The notes: generated from the sequence alone by a model not told the origin. Shown: positions 1 through 10,920, counted from the first letter of the stretch. The stretch is 64,000 nt of DNA from Erpobdella octoculata (GCA_963978895.1 OZ022239.1:35987830-36051829), one strand, 5' to 3'. Numbers and translations: made by a program.

Positions 1-617
1 TAACTGCTACTCAAAAACTGTAAATGCTACAAAAGTAAAATTAGTATTTAGTTTCTACTCTAAAAATAATGATATACGTATTTCACCATTTTTTGAAAAT
101 TTGGTTTCCAGGACCTCAAATGTGAAGTGGAAAAAGGGTTATTTGATTTTAAAATAACTGCTACTCAAAAACTGTAAGTGCTACAGATGTGAAAATTAGT
201 ATTTTGAGGTTTTGTGCCGGTTAAAAGTAGATGAGTTCAGTTTATCACCGGACGGACGGGCCAAGCCGTTATTTTAGGGTCTTCATACGGCCCTGCCCAA
301 ACCTTGAATCAAGGTGGGACGGGCCAATATTTTTAACCAAGTATATAGACATTTTAGTGATTTTAGGGTGTTCAGACGGGCCGGGCTAAACCTGAAGTCA
401 AGGTGGGACGGGCCGAAGTTTTTCATCAAGTATATAGAACTTCTAGGCCTGTAAAAAAGGGGCCGGGCCAGGAATTTTGGTTTTTGAAACGGGCTGGGCC
501 AAGTTGTCGACGGGCCGAGCCGAGACCTAAAAAATTGATCCGTGCAGTACTCTACTATGTAAGCACGGTTCAAATTCTCTAATTTCATGCGAGCGAAGCC
601 GCTACGGGCACTGCTAG
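1..617 (+). mobile_element. Helitron-like element, 3' part
   Basis: The element runs in from outside the window. It contains copies of a roughly 157-bp repeat (marker TACTCAAAAACTGT), then a G+C-rich tract with GGGCCGGGCC motifs (about 240-540). It ends with a conserved tail GCGAGCGAAGCCGCTACGGG followed by CTAG at 614-617. A CTAG end preceded by a short GC-rich imperfect hairpin and followed by T is the usual Helitron 3' terminus. The same tail recurs at 2041-2077 and, reversed, at 27145. No Rep/helicase coding is seen, so the element is non-autonomous. Confidence 0.6.
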
Positions 618-637
618 TCTATATATATAAAAGAACA

Positions 638-696
638 TGTATGTATGTATGTATGTATGTATGTATGTATGACTGACTGACTGACTGACTGACTGA
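638..696. repeat. (ATGT)n then (GACT)n microsatellite
   Basis: About nine ATGT units pass directly into about seven GACT units just inside the 5' end of the Helitron-like element. Helitrons of several invertebrates carry such arrays near this end. Confidence 0.9.
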
Positions 697-914
697 TAAT
701 CAACGCTGAGCTCAAACGCCTCATCCTAGGAACGTGAAATTTGGAACTTATATTACTTTTATTGCGTAAGCATCCGATAAGAAAGGATTTTTGAAAATTT
801 TGCTCCTGAGGGGAAGAAACTGGAAAACAAACTTTTTTCTAAAACAATGTATATCTCGAAAACCAAAAATGAGGAGATTTTGAAATTTGGTATATGGATC
901 CATCTTGAAAAATA

Positions 915-1660
915 AAAAGATACGTGTTTCACCATTTTTTGAAAATTCGGTTTCCCGGACCTCAAATGTGGGTTGGAAAATTGGTTTATTAGGTTTTTAA
1001 AGTAGCTGCTACTCAAAAACTGTGAATGCTACAAGAGTAAAAATTAGTATTGAGTTTCTACTCCAAAAATAATGAAATACGTGTTTTAGCAATTTTTGAA
1101 AATTTGGTTTCCAGGACTTCAAATCTGTGGTGGAAAATAGGGTTATTTGTTTTTTAAAGTAACTGCTACTCAAAAACTGTAAATACCACCAATGTAAAAA
1201 TTAGTATTTATTTTCTATTCTAAAAATAAAGATATACGTGTTTCACCATTTTTTACAAATTTGGTTTCCAGGACCTTAAATGTGGGGTGGACAATAGGAT
1301 TACTTGGTTTTTAAAGTAGCTGCTACTCAAAAACTGTGAATGCTACGAAAGTAAAAATTAGTATTTAGTTTCTACTCTAAAAATAATGATATACGTGTTT
1401 CACCAATTTTTGAAAATTTAGTTTCCAGAACTTCAAATGTGGGGTGGAAAATAGGGTTATTTGGTTTTTAAAGTAACTGCTACTCAAAAAATGTGAATGC
1501 TACAGATGTCAAAATTAGTATTTAGTATTACCTCAACATTTTTAAAAAATTTGGTTTCAAGGATCTCAAATGTGGGGTGGAAATAAGGGTTATTTGATTT
1601 CAAAATAACTGCTACTCAAAAACTGTAAGTGCTACAAATGTAAAAATTAGTATTTAGAAG
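915..1660 (+). repeat. Tandem repeat of about 157 bp inside Helitron
   Basis: Five or so diverged copies are in tandem. The marker TACTCAAAAACTGT recurs near 1008, 1165, 1322, 1481 and 1613, and each unit also carries a form of GGTTTCCAGGAC. Further units occur at 1-215 and, reversed, at about 30360-30930. Confidence 0.75.
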
Positions 1661-2093
1661 TTTTGAACTGGTAAAAGTAGCTAAGTCCAGTTTATCACCG
1701 GCCGGGCCAAGCCATTATTTTAGAGTCTTCACACGGGGCAGGCCAAACCTTAAATCAAAGTGGGACGGGCCGAGGTTTTTCACCAAGTATATAGATATTT
1801 TAGTGATTTTAGGGTCTTCAGTTGGGCCGGGCCAAACCTGAAGTCAAGGTGGGACGGGCCGACGTTTTTCATCAAGCATATAGAACTTCTAGGCCTGTAA
1901 GAATGGGCCGGGCCTAATTCAGATGTGCTGTGCCGGACCAGGAGTTTGGGTTTTTAAAACGGGCTTGCTTAAGTTGTCGACGGGCCGAGCCGAGACCTAA
2001 AAAATTGATCTCTACTAAGGATGCACGGTTCAAACTCTCTAATTTCATGCGAGCAAAGCCGCTACGGGCACTGCTAGTACATACATACATACA

Positions 2094-2280
2094 TCTATAT
2101 ATATAAAAATGAATGTTTGTATTTATGTTAATGTCCTTTATGCATTGCTACACCATTCATCCGATCGTAATGAAATTTTCACACAACCTTGAGAGTCAAT
2201 GAAAATCAAAACTAAAAAAAAATTTTTTGAAATCCGTCACAAAATGAGCGGAGCGGAGCGGGTGAGCGAGCGGGAACTAT
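2094..2280 (+). mobile_element. Helitron-like 5' fragment
   Basis: It starts TCTATATATATAAAAATG after an A, as expected for insertion into an A-T dinucleotide. The following segment (marker CATTCATCCGATCGTAATGA) is repeated almost exactly at 41997-42180, which defines a family. The 3' end is replaced by a microsatellite and the inverted repeat that follows. Confidence 0.5.
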
Positions 2281-2366
2281 ATATATATATGTATGTGCGT
2301 ATGTATGTGTGTATGTATGTATGTGTATGTGCATGTATGTGTGTCTGTGTGTGTGTTTATGTATGT
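2281..2366. repeat. TA/TATG/TGTG microsatellite
   Basis: An impure run of TA, TATG and TGTG units lies between the Helitron 5' fragment and the large inverted repeat. Confidence 0.8.
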
Positions 2367-2368
2367 AC

Positions 2369-4119
2369 TAGCGGAGATACCCGGCGTTGCCCAGGTTTTT
2401 TGAGGTTTTTCTAATGTTTGTCTCTTTCTCTCCCGTTTCCTTTCCCACCTGCTTTCCCACTCCTGTTAGCTTTTCCGTTTTCGGTCGTTTTCCCACTGCC
2501 GGTCGCTTTCCCGCTCCCGGTCGCTTTCCCGCTCCCGGTCGTTTTCCCGTCCCGGTCGCTGCCCCGTTCCCGCTCACGTTTGCTCTCCCATTCCCGCTCA
2601 CGCTTGCTTTTCTGTTCCCGCTCGCTGTCCGTTCCGGGTGCTTTCCCGTTTCTATAATAGACAAACTAACCCACAAACATTCATATATATATATATATAG
2701 TCTTAGCAAATCTATTTTGCGTTTTATAGGCTAACAGAAGTTATGAAAGAATGTAAAAGAGAAAATGAGCGGGAACGGAAACGGGAACGGGAGAGCTACC
2801 GTGACCGGGAATGGGAGAGCAAGCATGACCGGGAACGGGAGAGCAAGCGTGAGCGGGAACGGGAAAGCGACCGGAAACGGGAAAGCGACCGGGAACGGGA
2901 AAGCGACCGGGAACGGGAAAGCGACCGAGAACGGGAAAGCGACCGGGAACGGGAAAGCGACCGAGAACGGGAAAGCGACCGGGAACGCGGAAAGCGACCG
3001 GGAACGCGGAAAGCGACCGGGAACGCGGAAAGCGACTGGAATCGGGAGAGCAAGCTTGGAAGGAAACGCGAGCAAGAGAGAAAATCGATAACAGAACTTC
3101 TGAGCGGGAAAGCGACCGGGAGCTGGAAAACGACCGAGAGCGGAAATGCGACCGGGAACGCTACGAAAACGGGAAAGTGGAGAAGGGAACGGGAGCGAGA
3201 GAGACAAACATTAGAAAAACCTCTAAAAACCCCGGGCAACGCCGGGTAACCCCGCTAGTATATATATATATCGATTTTCTCTCTTGCTCGCGTTTCCTTC
3301 CAAGCTTGCTCTCCCGATTCCAGTCGCTTTCCGCGTTCCCGGTCGCTTTCAGCGTTCCCGGTCGCTTTCCGCGTTCCCGGTCGCTTTCCCGTTCCCGGTC
3401 GCTTTCCCGTTCCCGGTCGCTTTCCCGTTCCCGGTCGCTTTCCCGTTCTCGGTCGCTTTCCCGTTCCCGGTCGCTTTCCCGTTCCCGGTCGATTTCCCGT
3501 TCCCGGTCGCTTTCCCGTTCCCGGTCGCTTTCCCGTTCCCGGTCGCTTTCCTGTTCCCGCTCACGCTTGCTCTCCCGTTCCCGGTCATGATTGCTCTCCC
3601 ATTCCCGGTCACGGTTGCTCTCCCGTTCCCGTTCACGCTCATTTTCTCTTTTACATTCTTGCATAACTTCTGTTAGGCTATAAAACGTAAAATAGATTTG
3701 CTAAGACTATATATATATATATGAATGTTTGTGGGTTAGTTTGTCTATTATAGAAACGGGAAAGCGACCCGGAACGGACAGCGAGCGGGAACGGAAAAGC
3801 AAGCGTGAGCGGGAATGGGAGAGCAAACGTGAGTAGGAACGGGACAGCGACCGGGAACGGGAAAACAACCGGGAGCGGGAAAGCGACCGGGAGCGGGAAA
3901 GCGACCGGCAGCGGGAAAACGACCGAAAACGGGAAAGCGAACAGGTGTGGGAAAGCAGGTGGGAAAGGAAATGGGAGAGAAAGAGACAAACATTAGAAAA
4001 ACCTCTAAAAAACCTGAACAGGTGTGGGAAAGCAGGTGGGAAAGGAAATGGGAGAGAAAGAGACAAACATTAGAAAAACCTCTAAAAAACCTGGGCAACG
4101 CCGGGTATCTCCGCTAGTA
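2369..4119. repeat. Large inverted repeat built of 18-bp Helitron-associated units
   Basis: The left arm (about 2369-3090) and right arm (about 3272-4119) are reverse complements, with a spacer of about 180 bp. Each arm is mostly tandem copies of an 18-bp unit, CGACCGGGAACGGGAAAG. Both outer ends carry the sequence ACTAGCGGAGATACCCGGCG or its complement, and a related tail ends at about 3258. That tail contains a CCCGG/CCGGG hairpin followed by CTAGT, a Helitron-type 3' end. TATATATA-ATGAATGTTTG segments near 2690 and 3715 resemble 5' ends. A 70-bp piece near 3945-4010 is duplicated at 4015-4085. Open frames here encode only RERESD-type repeats and are not genes. Confidence 0.75.
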
Positions 4120-4490
4120 CATACATAAATACATACATACATACATACATACATACATACATACATACATACATACATACATACATACATACATACATAC
4201 ATACATACATACATACATACATACATACATACATACATACATACATACATACATACATACATACATACATACATACATACATACATACATACATACATAC
4301 ATACATACATACATACATACATACATACATACATACATACATACATACATACATACATACATACATACATACATACATACATACATACATACATACATAC
4401 ATACATACATACATACATACATACATACATACATACATACATACATACATACATACATACATACATACATACATACATACATACACACAT
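4119..4490. repeat. (CATA)n microsatellite, about 370 bp
   Basis: Roughly 90 nearly uninterrupted CATA units directly follow the CTAGT end of the inverted repeat. Long frames of MYVC repeats arise from this array and are not genes. Confidence 0.97.
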
Positions 4491-4543
4491 ACTTATTAAG
4501 TTACACGCCCATTAAAAATGACGCGTATTTGTCTTCAATGCAG

Positions 4544-7500
4544 TCCCCGTAAAGAACGTCCGATTCGAGGGGCCTGACATCTCCCTCTCCTCATCCCTCC
4601 TCACCATCTCGCACAACATCGACAATGCGCGCTTCGAGAGGCACACGCACAAGTTCACACTGGCAGTTAAAGAAAACGAAGAGACATCGGTGGCGTGCAT
4701 CATCATCAGCGGCCATCCGCCGCCGACGTCGTTCATCTTCATCAACGAGGAGAACATCACTTCGATCTTCCAAGAGACCATCGTCACCCACGTTACCGGA
4801 CCGCCGGGCTTGCGTCTCATCAGGAACGAGATGAAACTCCTGGCCAGGCACCTGAAGTTTCAAGCGAGCGACGACGATTCGAACCTCAAGTGCCAAACGT
4901 CGTTCGCTTTCAACCACACGAGGACGGCGTCTTGCGAGGTCAAGGTTCACGTTCTCTGTAAGCTCTTTATTGCATTTTGTTTCGGTTTTTATTCAATTTT
5001 TTATAACCTTTTTTAATCTTATTCCACTTTAATTAATTTAATTAAATTTCACTATCAACAGGTGCAGTAGTTAGTTGGTGTTAGATAATGTGAAAAGAAA
5101 TAAATTTGCCTCTAACTGTTCAATGAAAAATTCATGTTAAACCAATCTATTTTAAATGTTAAAAAAAGTATTATTTTATAAAATAAGTAGATGTAAATTT
5201 TCTCGTTTATAAAGTTATTTAAAATAAGCCAATAAGCCAACTTGGAGCGAGTAAGCCATGAATTTATAAACTTTAAAACTCTTTGCGGTGGAATTCCGCT
5301 CTACTCCTGAAGTCAAAATGTGATCCTCTTAAAGAAATTGGTCTTAAAATTTTTTATAGCGAATAACGTTTTAGAGCTGAATAATAAAATATTTTTCCTT
5401 AGACCGTCCTTATGTCAACTGTCCCCCTGTACAGGCCCACCTGGGTCAGACGGACTTTTCCATCGTTTGCCTCATCTCTTTCAGGCCCAACCTCGTCACC
5501 CTGCGCTGGAGTTTTGACGAGAAGAGCAGAAACTTCATAGACGACGTTACTAGCTGGGGAGAATATACTTCTGTTGTAAAGGTAGGACTAGAGGTGTCTA
5601 ATAAATAGAATTTGTATGGAGGGTATTGTGTTAGTTCAATCATTAAATTTTTGAAGAAATATATTTTTATACTACAATATTATACTCTGTATTATTTTGT
5701 ATAATTAACAGTTTTGGATCAAATTACTTGAATAAATACCTAAAATATGGCTACATTAAGTGTGTTTTTCAACTATTATGCTTATTTAACATCTTATTGT
5801 TTAAAACAAGAAAGTTAGTTATAGGTCTTGTAAATGCGGTTTGTGCATGTAGGGCGTAGACACATTTTGAGGTTAGGCATACAATAGTAATTATTTCTTT
5901 ACAAAAACTTAAATTTTATCAAGAAATGCTGCTGTGCTATCAAATGGGCTATCAGGAAACTTTTTTTGTCTTGGTTGTCTTTTGTTATAGATTGCGGATT
6001 GTCCAACAAAATGTATAGATTCCGGAATCTCCAATCCAACGTGTGCAATAGTTACGTATCTGATAAGATTTCTGATTCTACCTCAGTGCCGAAGCAAACT
6101 GGAATATCATAACCGAATTGACCGCCTACTTCTACACACACGGAAAAACAATTAGGTTATAAGCTGGTGGCCGTGCCTCCAATGTGGTGTATTTTGATAT
6201 AAATCTCAGGTACAGGCTCTAGTTGCATACTTTTAGCTGTTGTCTGGACCACTGTGCATTTCCTTACTATAAAAACTTTACTGTCTCCAAAAATTGAGCT
6301 ACAAAAAGCAGCTGCGGCTTTTCTAAAATAACTAAACGTTTTTTTATTCAACCTCAAACTGCTCATGTGCTTCGAACTAATTTAAATGTTTTTTTTTGCT
6401 GGTTGAGATTTGTCACGAGTCGGCTGAGTCGCCATCAAAACAGTCATGCCAAAGGACTTTCCACTGGTCAATAAGTTATAAAGCGAAGTTTACGTGTGCT
6501 GGTCTTGGATCTGTCGAAAGTCGAGTTTTCAGTAATTGTTTGCAATAAGATCGGTCATACAAAGATGAGGTTTGAATTTAACTCGGAGATTTTTACATTT
6601 ATGACGGTGAGTCAGTTGTTACTGAACAGAACTAGAACTGTCGTCGTTACTATTTTCAGACCGAATTGTAGTCCGGTATTAGAAGAGCATTCAAAAAAAT
6701 TTAACAATTAAGAAGAATTAATAACCGATCAACGTTTGAAATTGTAACATATTGACACCAGGAGAAGTCAATATTGATTTGGATGCTGCATACTGTTCTG
6801 ACGCTTTTAGGATCAATGCCAAATCGGGCTGCTTTCTTTTGTTTCAAATTATAACAATCGATGAACGTACACATCAAGCTAAACAAACTCTTGCCGTCGT
6901 TTTGAGATGGATAGGTCAGTTGAACTCTGTCGCCGCTAAACTGTGACATCCCATCAAGATATTGAAAGCATACCCGTTCGATAAGTGTTGCACTCTTTTT
7001 CACTCCTTGAAGTTCAAGCTTGTACGTAGATAAAGCTGCTAGTTCAAACTTGTCGTACCTAAAACCAATATTAAAACTATATTTTTCCATCCTTCGCCGT
7101 TTTGTGCTAGCTAGCTTGAATAGTTTACCAGCAGTGGTAGTGGTCACAGTCTGCTGGCTTTATTGAAAAACATTGACAACTTTTGTGTTTTATGTCATAC
7201 ATTTTATAATATTTTTTAATTTGATTTATTCTATTTTGTATATTAGTTTTTTATTTTGAGTCAATGTTCTTCATTAGCGTCTCATCTGACTTTTTTAGAT
7301 TTTAATATATTCTATTGTCTCTAAGCTATTAGTCATGTTTTCAAATGCAGGAAAAAAATCTGTTAATATTTATTTTGAGGATGATGATGACAAGATAATT
7401 AAAAATAATATTAAAAAGGAATTTTGTTTTGAAAATTTTTGCTTAAAGACAAAATACGGAATTATAAAAAAAAAGATAATAAGTTATACACAGCCAGTCA

Positions 7501-8081
7501 GCCAGTGCAGTATTATGTTTTCTACAAAAGAATGCAATTTTATAAGCTGATTGTCGCAAGGTTAAACCCATAAAGATCATTCCTGCCTGGTTCTGCACTG
7601 CCCAGATATCAGATAAACTCCTGTCAATATAACAAGCGGCCTGCAACCGACTGTGTAATTATTTAGTCAATTATTTTTTCTAGCATGTTTTTTTAGTAAT
7701 TACCAATTATTTATGTCTTCTAATTAATAATTACTAATTATATATGCTTTTTTAAATAATTACTAATTATTTATGTTTTTTTTTAATAATTATCAAGTAT
7801 TTATGTTTTTTAATAGTTACCAATTATTTATGTTTTTTGAATAATTACTAATTATTTATGATTTTTTTTATTAATTATCAAGTATTTATGTTTTTTAATG
7901 ATTACCATTTATTTATGTTTTTTTAATAATTATCAATTATTTATGCTCAAGGTTGTCAGTGAAAACACGCTGGAAGCTACGTTGATCATCCACAAGATCA
8001 GTTCACACTCGTTCCGACCTTACACTCTGACCGCTGAAAACTCAGTTGGCTTGGGCTCAAATACCACAACTCTTTCACGAA
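4544..8081 (+). CDS. Immunoglobulin-superfamily protein, 3' exons
   Basis: Three exons are supported by splice sites, phase and content: 4544-4957 (phase 1 in and out), 5403-5581 (ends in phase 0) and 7952-8081 (ends in phase 1). Together they give about 240 residues of a cell-surface or secreted Ig-type protein. The first Ig domain has the pattern SVACIIISGHPPP...NLKCQ. The second has FSIVCLISF then LRWSFDE (cysteine plus the core tryptophan) and ends FRPYTLTAENSVG, an I-set-like final strand in which the usual second cysteine is missing. N-glycosylation sequons occur at EENIT, FNHT and SNTT. No signal peptide or membrane segment lies in these exons. Earlier exons must lie left of the window, across the repeats. 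The family within the Ig superfamily is not identified. Confidence 0.78.
5582..7689. other. Intron of Ig gene with unexplained minus-strand open frame
   Basis: This is most of the intron between Ig exons 5403-5581 and 7952-8081. On the minus strand 6701-7147 is open for 148 codons with ordinary amino-acid composition (for example KYSFNIGFRYDKF and QLTYPSQNDGKS). Further minus-strand relics with stops continue to about 5980. It looks like a decayed inserted coding sequence, but I recognise no family. Chance is not excluded. Confidence 0.35.
7690..7950 (+). repeat. A+T-rich minisatellite ending at a splice acceptor
   Basis: About eight diverged copies of a unit near 34 bp (core AATTACTAATTATTTATGTT) run right up to the 3' splice site used by the Ig exon at 7952. 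The last copy changes to TTATGCTCAAG, which supplies the acceptor AG. Confidence 0.8.
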
Positions 8082-8309
8082 GTTGTTTTATAAGCTACTC
8101 AACTAATAATTTATTTATACGCTTATGTTTTGTTTATTACCTAATTAATACATTTTATTTGCAATAAACCAAAAATAATATAAGTGTTTTATAGTCTTTA
8201 TTCTCAGCGTAACAAACTGAAAACATGGAAACCTAAGAATCGAATTGTGTACACGCAAAAATATTTCAAATTTGTCATTATTAATAAGTTTTTTTAAATT
8301 TTTTTTCAG

Positions 8310-8515
8310 AAACATTTCCAGATTCCTTTTCACAAATGTCGTTCCTGGACAACTTGACGTACGCCACACTGCGACACAGGTCGTCAGACGCCACTGCCGC
8401 TCAATTGTTACACACGAAATTCTCTTTAACTTCGCGCGTTACATTACTTTCGCTATCACTTTCAACACCACACCTCCTGTCATCATCATTATCATCACTT
8501 CTCTTCAGCTTATAG
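8310..8515 (+). CDS. Candidate terminal exon of Ig gene
   Basis: A good acceptor (TTTTTTTTCAG at 8301-8309) precedes a frame that matches the phase-1 end of the exon at 8081 and stops at 8513-8515. It would encode about 67 residues, including FLDNLTYATLRHR and a Ser/Leu-rich tail with no membrane span. LTYATL fits the ITIM pattern (S/I/V/L)xYxx(L/I/V). The matching donor at 8082 (GTTGTT) is weak. If it is not used, the preceding frame runs to a TAA at 8165-8167 that lies inside an AATAAA. Which end is real cannot be settled from sequence. Confidence 0.3.
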
Positions 8516-8561
8516 TTCGAAGTGTAGACTTCTTTTAACTTTATTTTTTTTTAAATTTTTC

Positions 8562-8567
8562 TTTATT
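8562..8567 (-). promoter_or_regulatory. Poly(A) signal of ODF3/CIMAP gene
   Basis: AATAAA on the minus strand lies about 60 bases past the stop codon of the ODF3/CIMAP gene. A second copy is at 8540-8545. Confidence 0.55.
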
Positions 8568-8627
8568 GCAAAATTGTTTTACAACATTAAATAGGTATGC
8601 TGTAAAAACTTAAAGAAACCAATTAAA

Positions 8628-10687
8628 TTAATAATCGAAGCAATCACTAAAGGAACGTGCTGGTAAAAGTGTGGAAGTTGAATGCCTGATTCCGAAAGTG
8701 AAAGCTGGACTTTTGCGATGAGTGCTCAAACTGGTCTGAAAATGAAATTTAAATATTATGCAATTGTAGATGTAAATACAAATGTAAATGCAAGCGTGAC
8801 TGTAAATTTAATGGTAATGCGTAGGTAAACAGAAATGGCAAGATTAATGTTAGAGTCATATGTTAGTATGAATGTGAGTCTGGATGTACAGACAAATATA
8901 AGCAGTACAGGTAGAAAAGGAGACTTGAAGTGTTGATGTTGATGGTGTGAACATTACTCATGAATAAAATATGTACGCCCATTATTCTGGCATGAGAGGA
9001 CGCACTACGGACATGAACCCTCATTCCAGCTTTCCAGGTTAATAAGTACTTACTTCGACACTGCAACTTAACAAGCTGCTAAACATAACTACAAGCTAAT
9101 TTTTTCTAAGCGAATAAATTGAAGATATGAATAAATAAATAAATAAATAAATAAATAAATGTATAAACGTATTGCGTACCACTCCGACCGAATGTGCTCC
9201 TGGGCCGGGTTTAATGGTTGAGTCACCCGGCATTAAATGCTTCCCGGTGATGCTAAAACATGCAGACTTTTTCATATAGCGGTTGGTACTCGGTAACATG
9301 TAAGCTCCTGGACCTGGTGTCTGATATTTTATTGAACATATATTTTAAACAGCTCGATTTTGTAGCTGGCCGTGGCGTGGAAGGGTTGGGTGGAAGCGTG
9401 GCAGAGTGGGAACGTGAATGGGGGGTGGATTAAGGTAGGAGCATGAATGGGTGGAGGTACATTAAGGTGGGGGTGTGCTAAAGTGGGGGCGTGTTAGAGG
9501 TTGGTGCGGTAGAGTGAGTTGTCAGGTTGGAAAAAAAACAAAATGTATGGGTTCTCTCTAGAATCATTGTTACGTTTTTGCTAAAGCATGTGCATTTGTA
9601 ATGTTGGTTAACGACACAGAAAAAATGTAAAAATATTTTTTCGATTGCTTAATAATTGAAAAACAAAAAAAATCAAAAAATTATTTGATAAAAATTACCT
9701 TAGTTCTGTCGTCACTGAATCCGCCCACGCAACTCCTAGAGCGAATTGAATAACCGGGTGCTGATTTCTTACTTGACCTCACTGACCGACCAATCATAGG
9801 GTCAGGGTCGTATGCATTCGGAGCTGTGAAAAAAATTTAAAACTGCATTGACTCAATGCTGAAAGCTAAAAATCTCCAAATTCAATCTAAAAAAAAGGTT
9901 GAGGGTAATCTTATACAAATTTAATTGATTTGTTTTATAGTTTATTGTGTTAAATATTTTTTAATATTTTATGGTCATTTTTCAACTTCATTGATTCTAT
10001 TTTTTCCATGTGTGGTTCAATAGTAGGTTCGATAAAAACCTGTTGGATTGTGTTAAACTCAAATATCGTTTTGCAATTCTATTCTCCTCTCAATTCATTT
10101 AAAAGTTATATTCTTTTAATTTCTAAAAATGAATCAATCTAAATAAAGGAATAAATTTAAAAAACACCTGGAGTAATGTTTTTATCCGTGTTTCCCTGAT
10201 GTGAAGGAGTCGCCCTTGGAATGCTGAATGATGGTTTCGCTTCGTGTTGACTCAACTTGTAACAGTCGACAGGTTGATAATGGGCAGGTCCAGGTGTTGT
10301 AGCTGATCTTGATAGTGATCTCCGTGCTAATATCAAGCTGTGTTGCTGTTTAGCTTTTCCTAATTAAGTTTACAGCTTAGCTTAAATTCGATTGACATAT
10401 CTATAAAAATTTAGACGCATGTAAACAAAAAATGTTCTAGTTGTATTGCACGATTAATTATTATCTGCGTTAACCTGGAAGTTTACATGTAAAGTTACGC
10501 ACGAAAATGACTCACCTGTGCTGTAAATTTTCTCCGGTGGGAAGTAAGCCGCTGGTCCGGGGGTCTGTTGGCCGGTGGTGGGCCTATCGTGGGGTCGAAT
10601 TCCGAAGTGAAAAGACGGCGAGTTTTCTATGGTGCTGAATGGAACGAAATGTCCAATGTAACCGCTCAATGGACGATTCTTACTCAT
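8628..10687 (-). CDS. ODF3: ODF3/CIMAP-family SHIPPO-repeat protein
   Basis: The product belongs to the ODF3/CIMAP family, which is associated with sperm-tail dense fibres and ciliary microtubules. Five exons join in phase: 10516-10687 (ATG at 10687), 10168-10302, 9699-9823, 9180-9320 and 8628-8735 (TAA at 8628-8630). They total 681 bases, 226 residues, slightly shorter than the usual 250 or so. SHIPPO-type Pro-Gly-Pro repeats are clear: PSFHFGIRPHDR with TPGPAAY in exon 1, TTPGPAHY with PSFSIPRA in exon 2, NAYDPDP with APGYSI in exon 3, TPGPGAYML with KPGPGAHSV in exon 4, and SPAFTFGIRHS in exon 5. All introns are GT-AG. The gene converges on the Ig gene and lies about 1.1 kb downstream of fascin on the same strand. 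The upstream in-frame TTG codon at 10696 was rejected as start. Confidence 0.87.
9129..9161. repeat. (AAAT)n microsatellite
   Basis: About eight AAAT units lie in the last intron of the ODF3/CIMAP gene. Confidence 0.9.
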
Positions 10688-10734
10688 GCGACTCAATTGT
10701 CGTTTTCCGATTCAAATTACACGAACGACGACGA

Positions 10735-10920
10735 CGATTTAATCATTGAGACAAAGAAGAGTTTTTTACTGAAGATGTAATCATTGAGACCAAGAAGATT
10801 TTTTTACTGACGATGTAATCATTGAGACCAAGAAGATCTCTTTACTGACGATGTAATCATTGAGACGAAGATCTCTTTACTGACAATGTAATCATTGAGA
10901 CGAAGAAGATATCTTTACTG
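10735..10920 (+). repeat. Tandem repeat of about 42 bp, five copies
   Basis: The unit contains ATGTAATCATTGAGAC, then AAGAAGA and TTTACTGACG. The copies sit between the ODF3/CIMAP start (10687) and the fascin 3' end, just upstream of the ODF3/CIMAP coding start, so they may lie in its promoter or 5' leader. Confidence 0.85.

Larger units (their letters stand above)
618..2077 (+). mobile_element. Non-autonomous Helitron-like element, complete
   Basis: It begins TCTATATATATAAAAG directly after the CTAG end of the preceding element and ends in CTAG at 2074-2077, followed by T. Inside are ATGT and GACT microsatellites (about 638-696), an array of about 157-bp tandem repeats (about 915-1660) and a G+C-rich GGGCCGGGCC tract (about 1690-2000). 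The TC start, CTAG end and lack of terminal inverted repeats fit Helitrons. No transposase coding is present. Confidence 0.6.

Noticed and set aside
2369..3660. CRISPR-like regular repeats
   Set aside because: There are no unique spacers between units, the units are directly adjacent, and the genome is eukaryotic.
2368..4066. Several frames of 60-170 codons rich in RERESDRERE, PVAFPFPVAF or SRSRSL
   Set aside because: They come from all frames and both strands of the 18-bp tandem array and have no real start or flanking signal.
4005..4490. Long MYVC-repeat frames
   Set aside because: Pure translation of the CATA microsatellite.
10685..10696. Upstream TTG start for the ODF3/CIMAP protein
   Set aside because: Eukaryotic start should be the ATG at 10687. 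The TTG adds three residues with no support.
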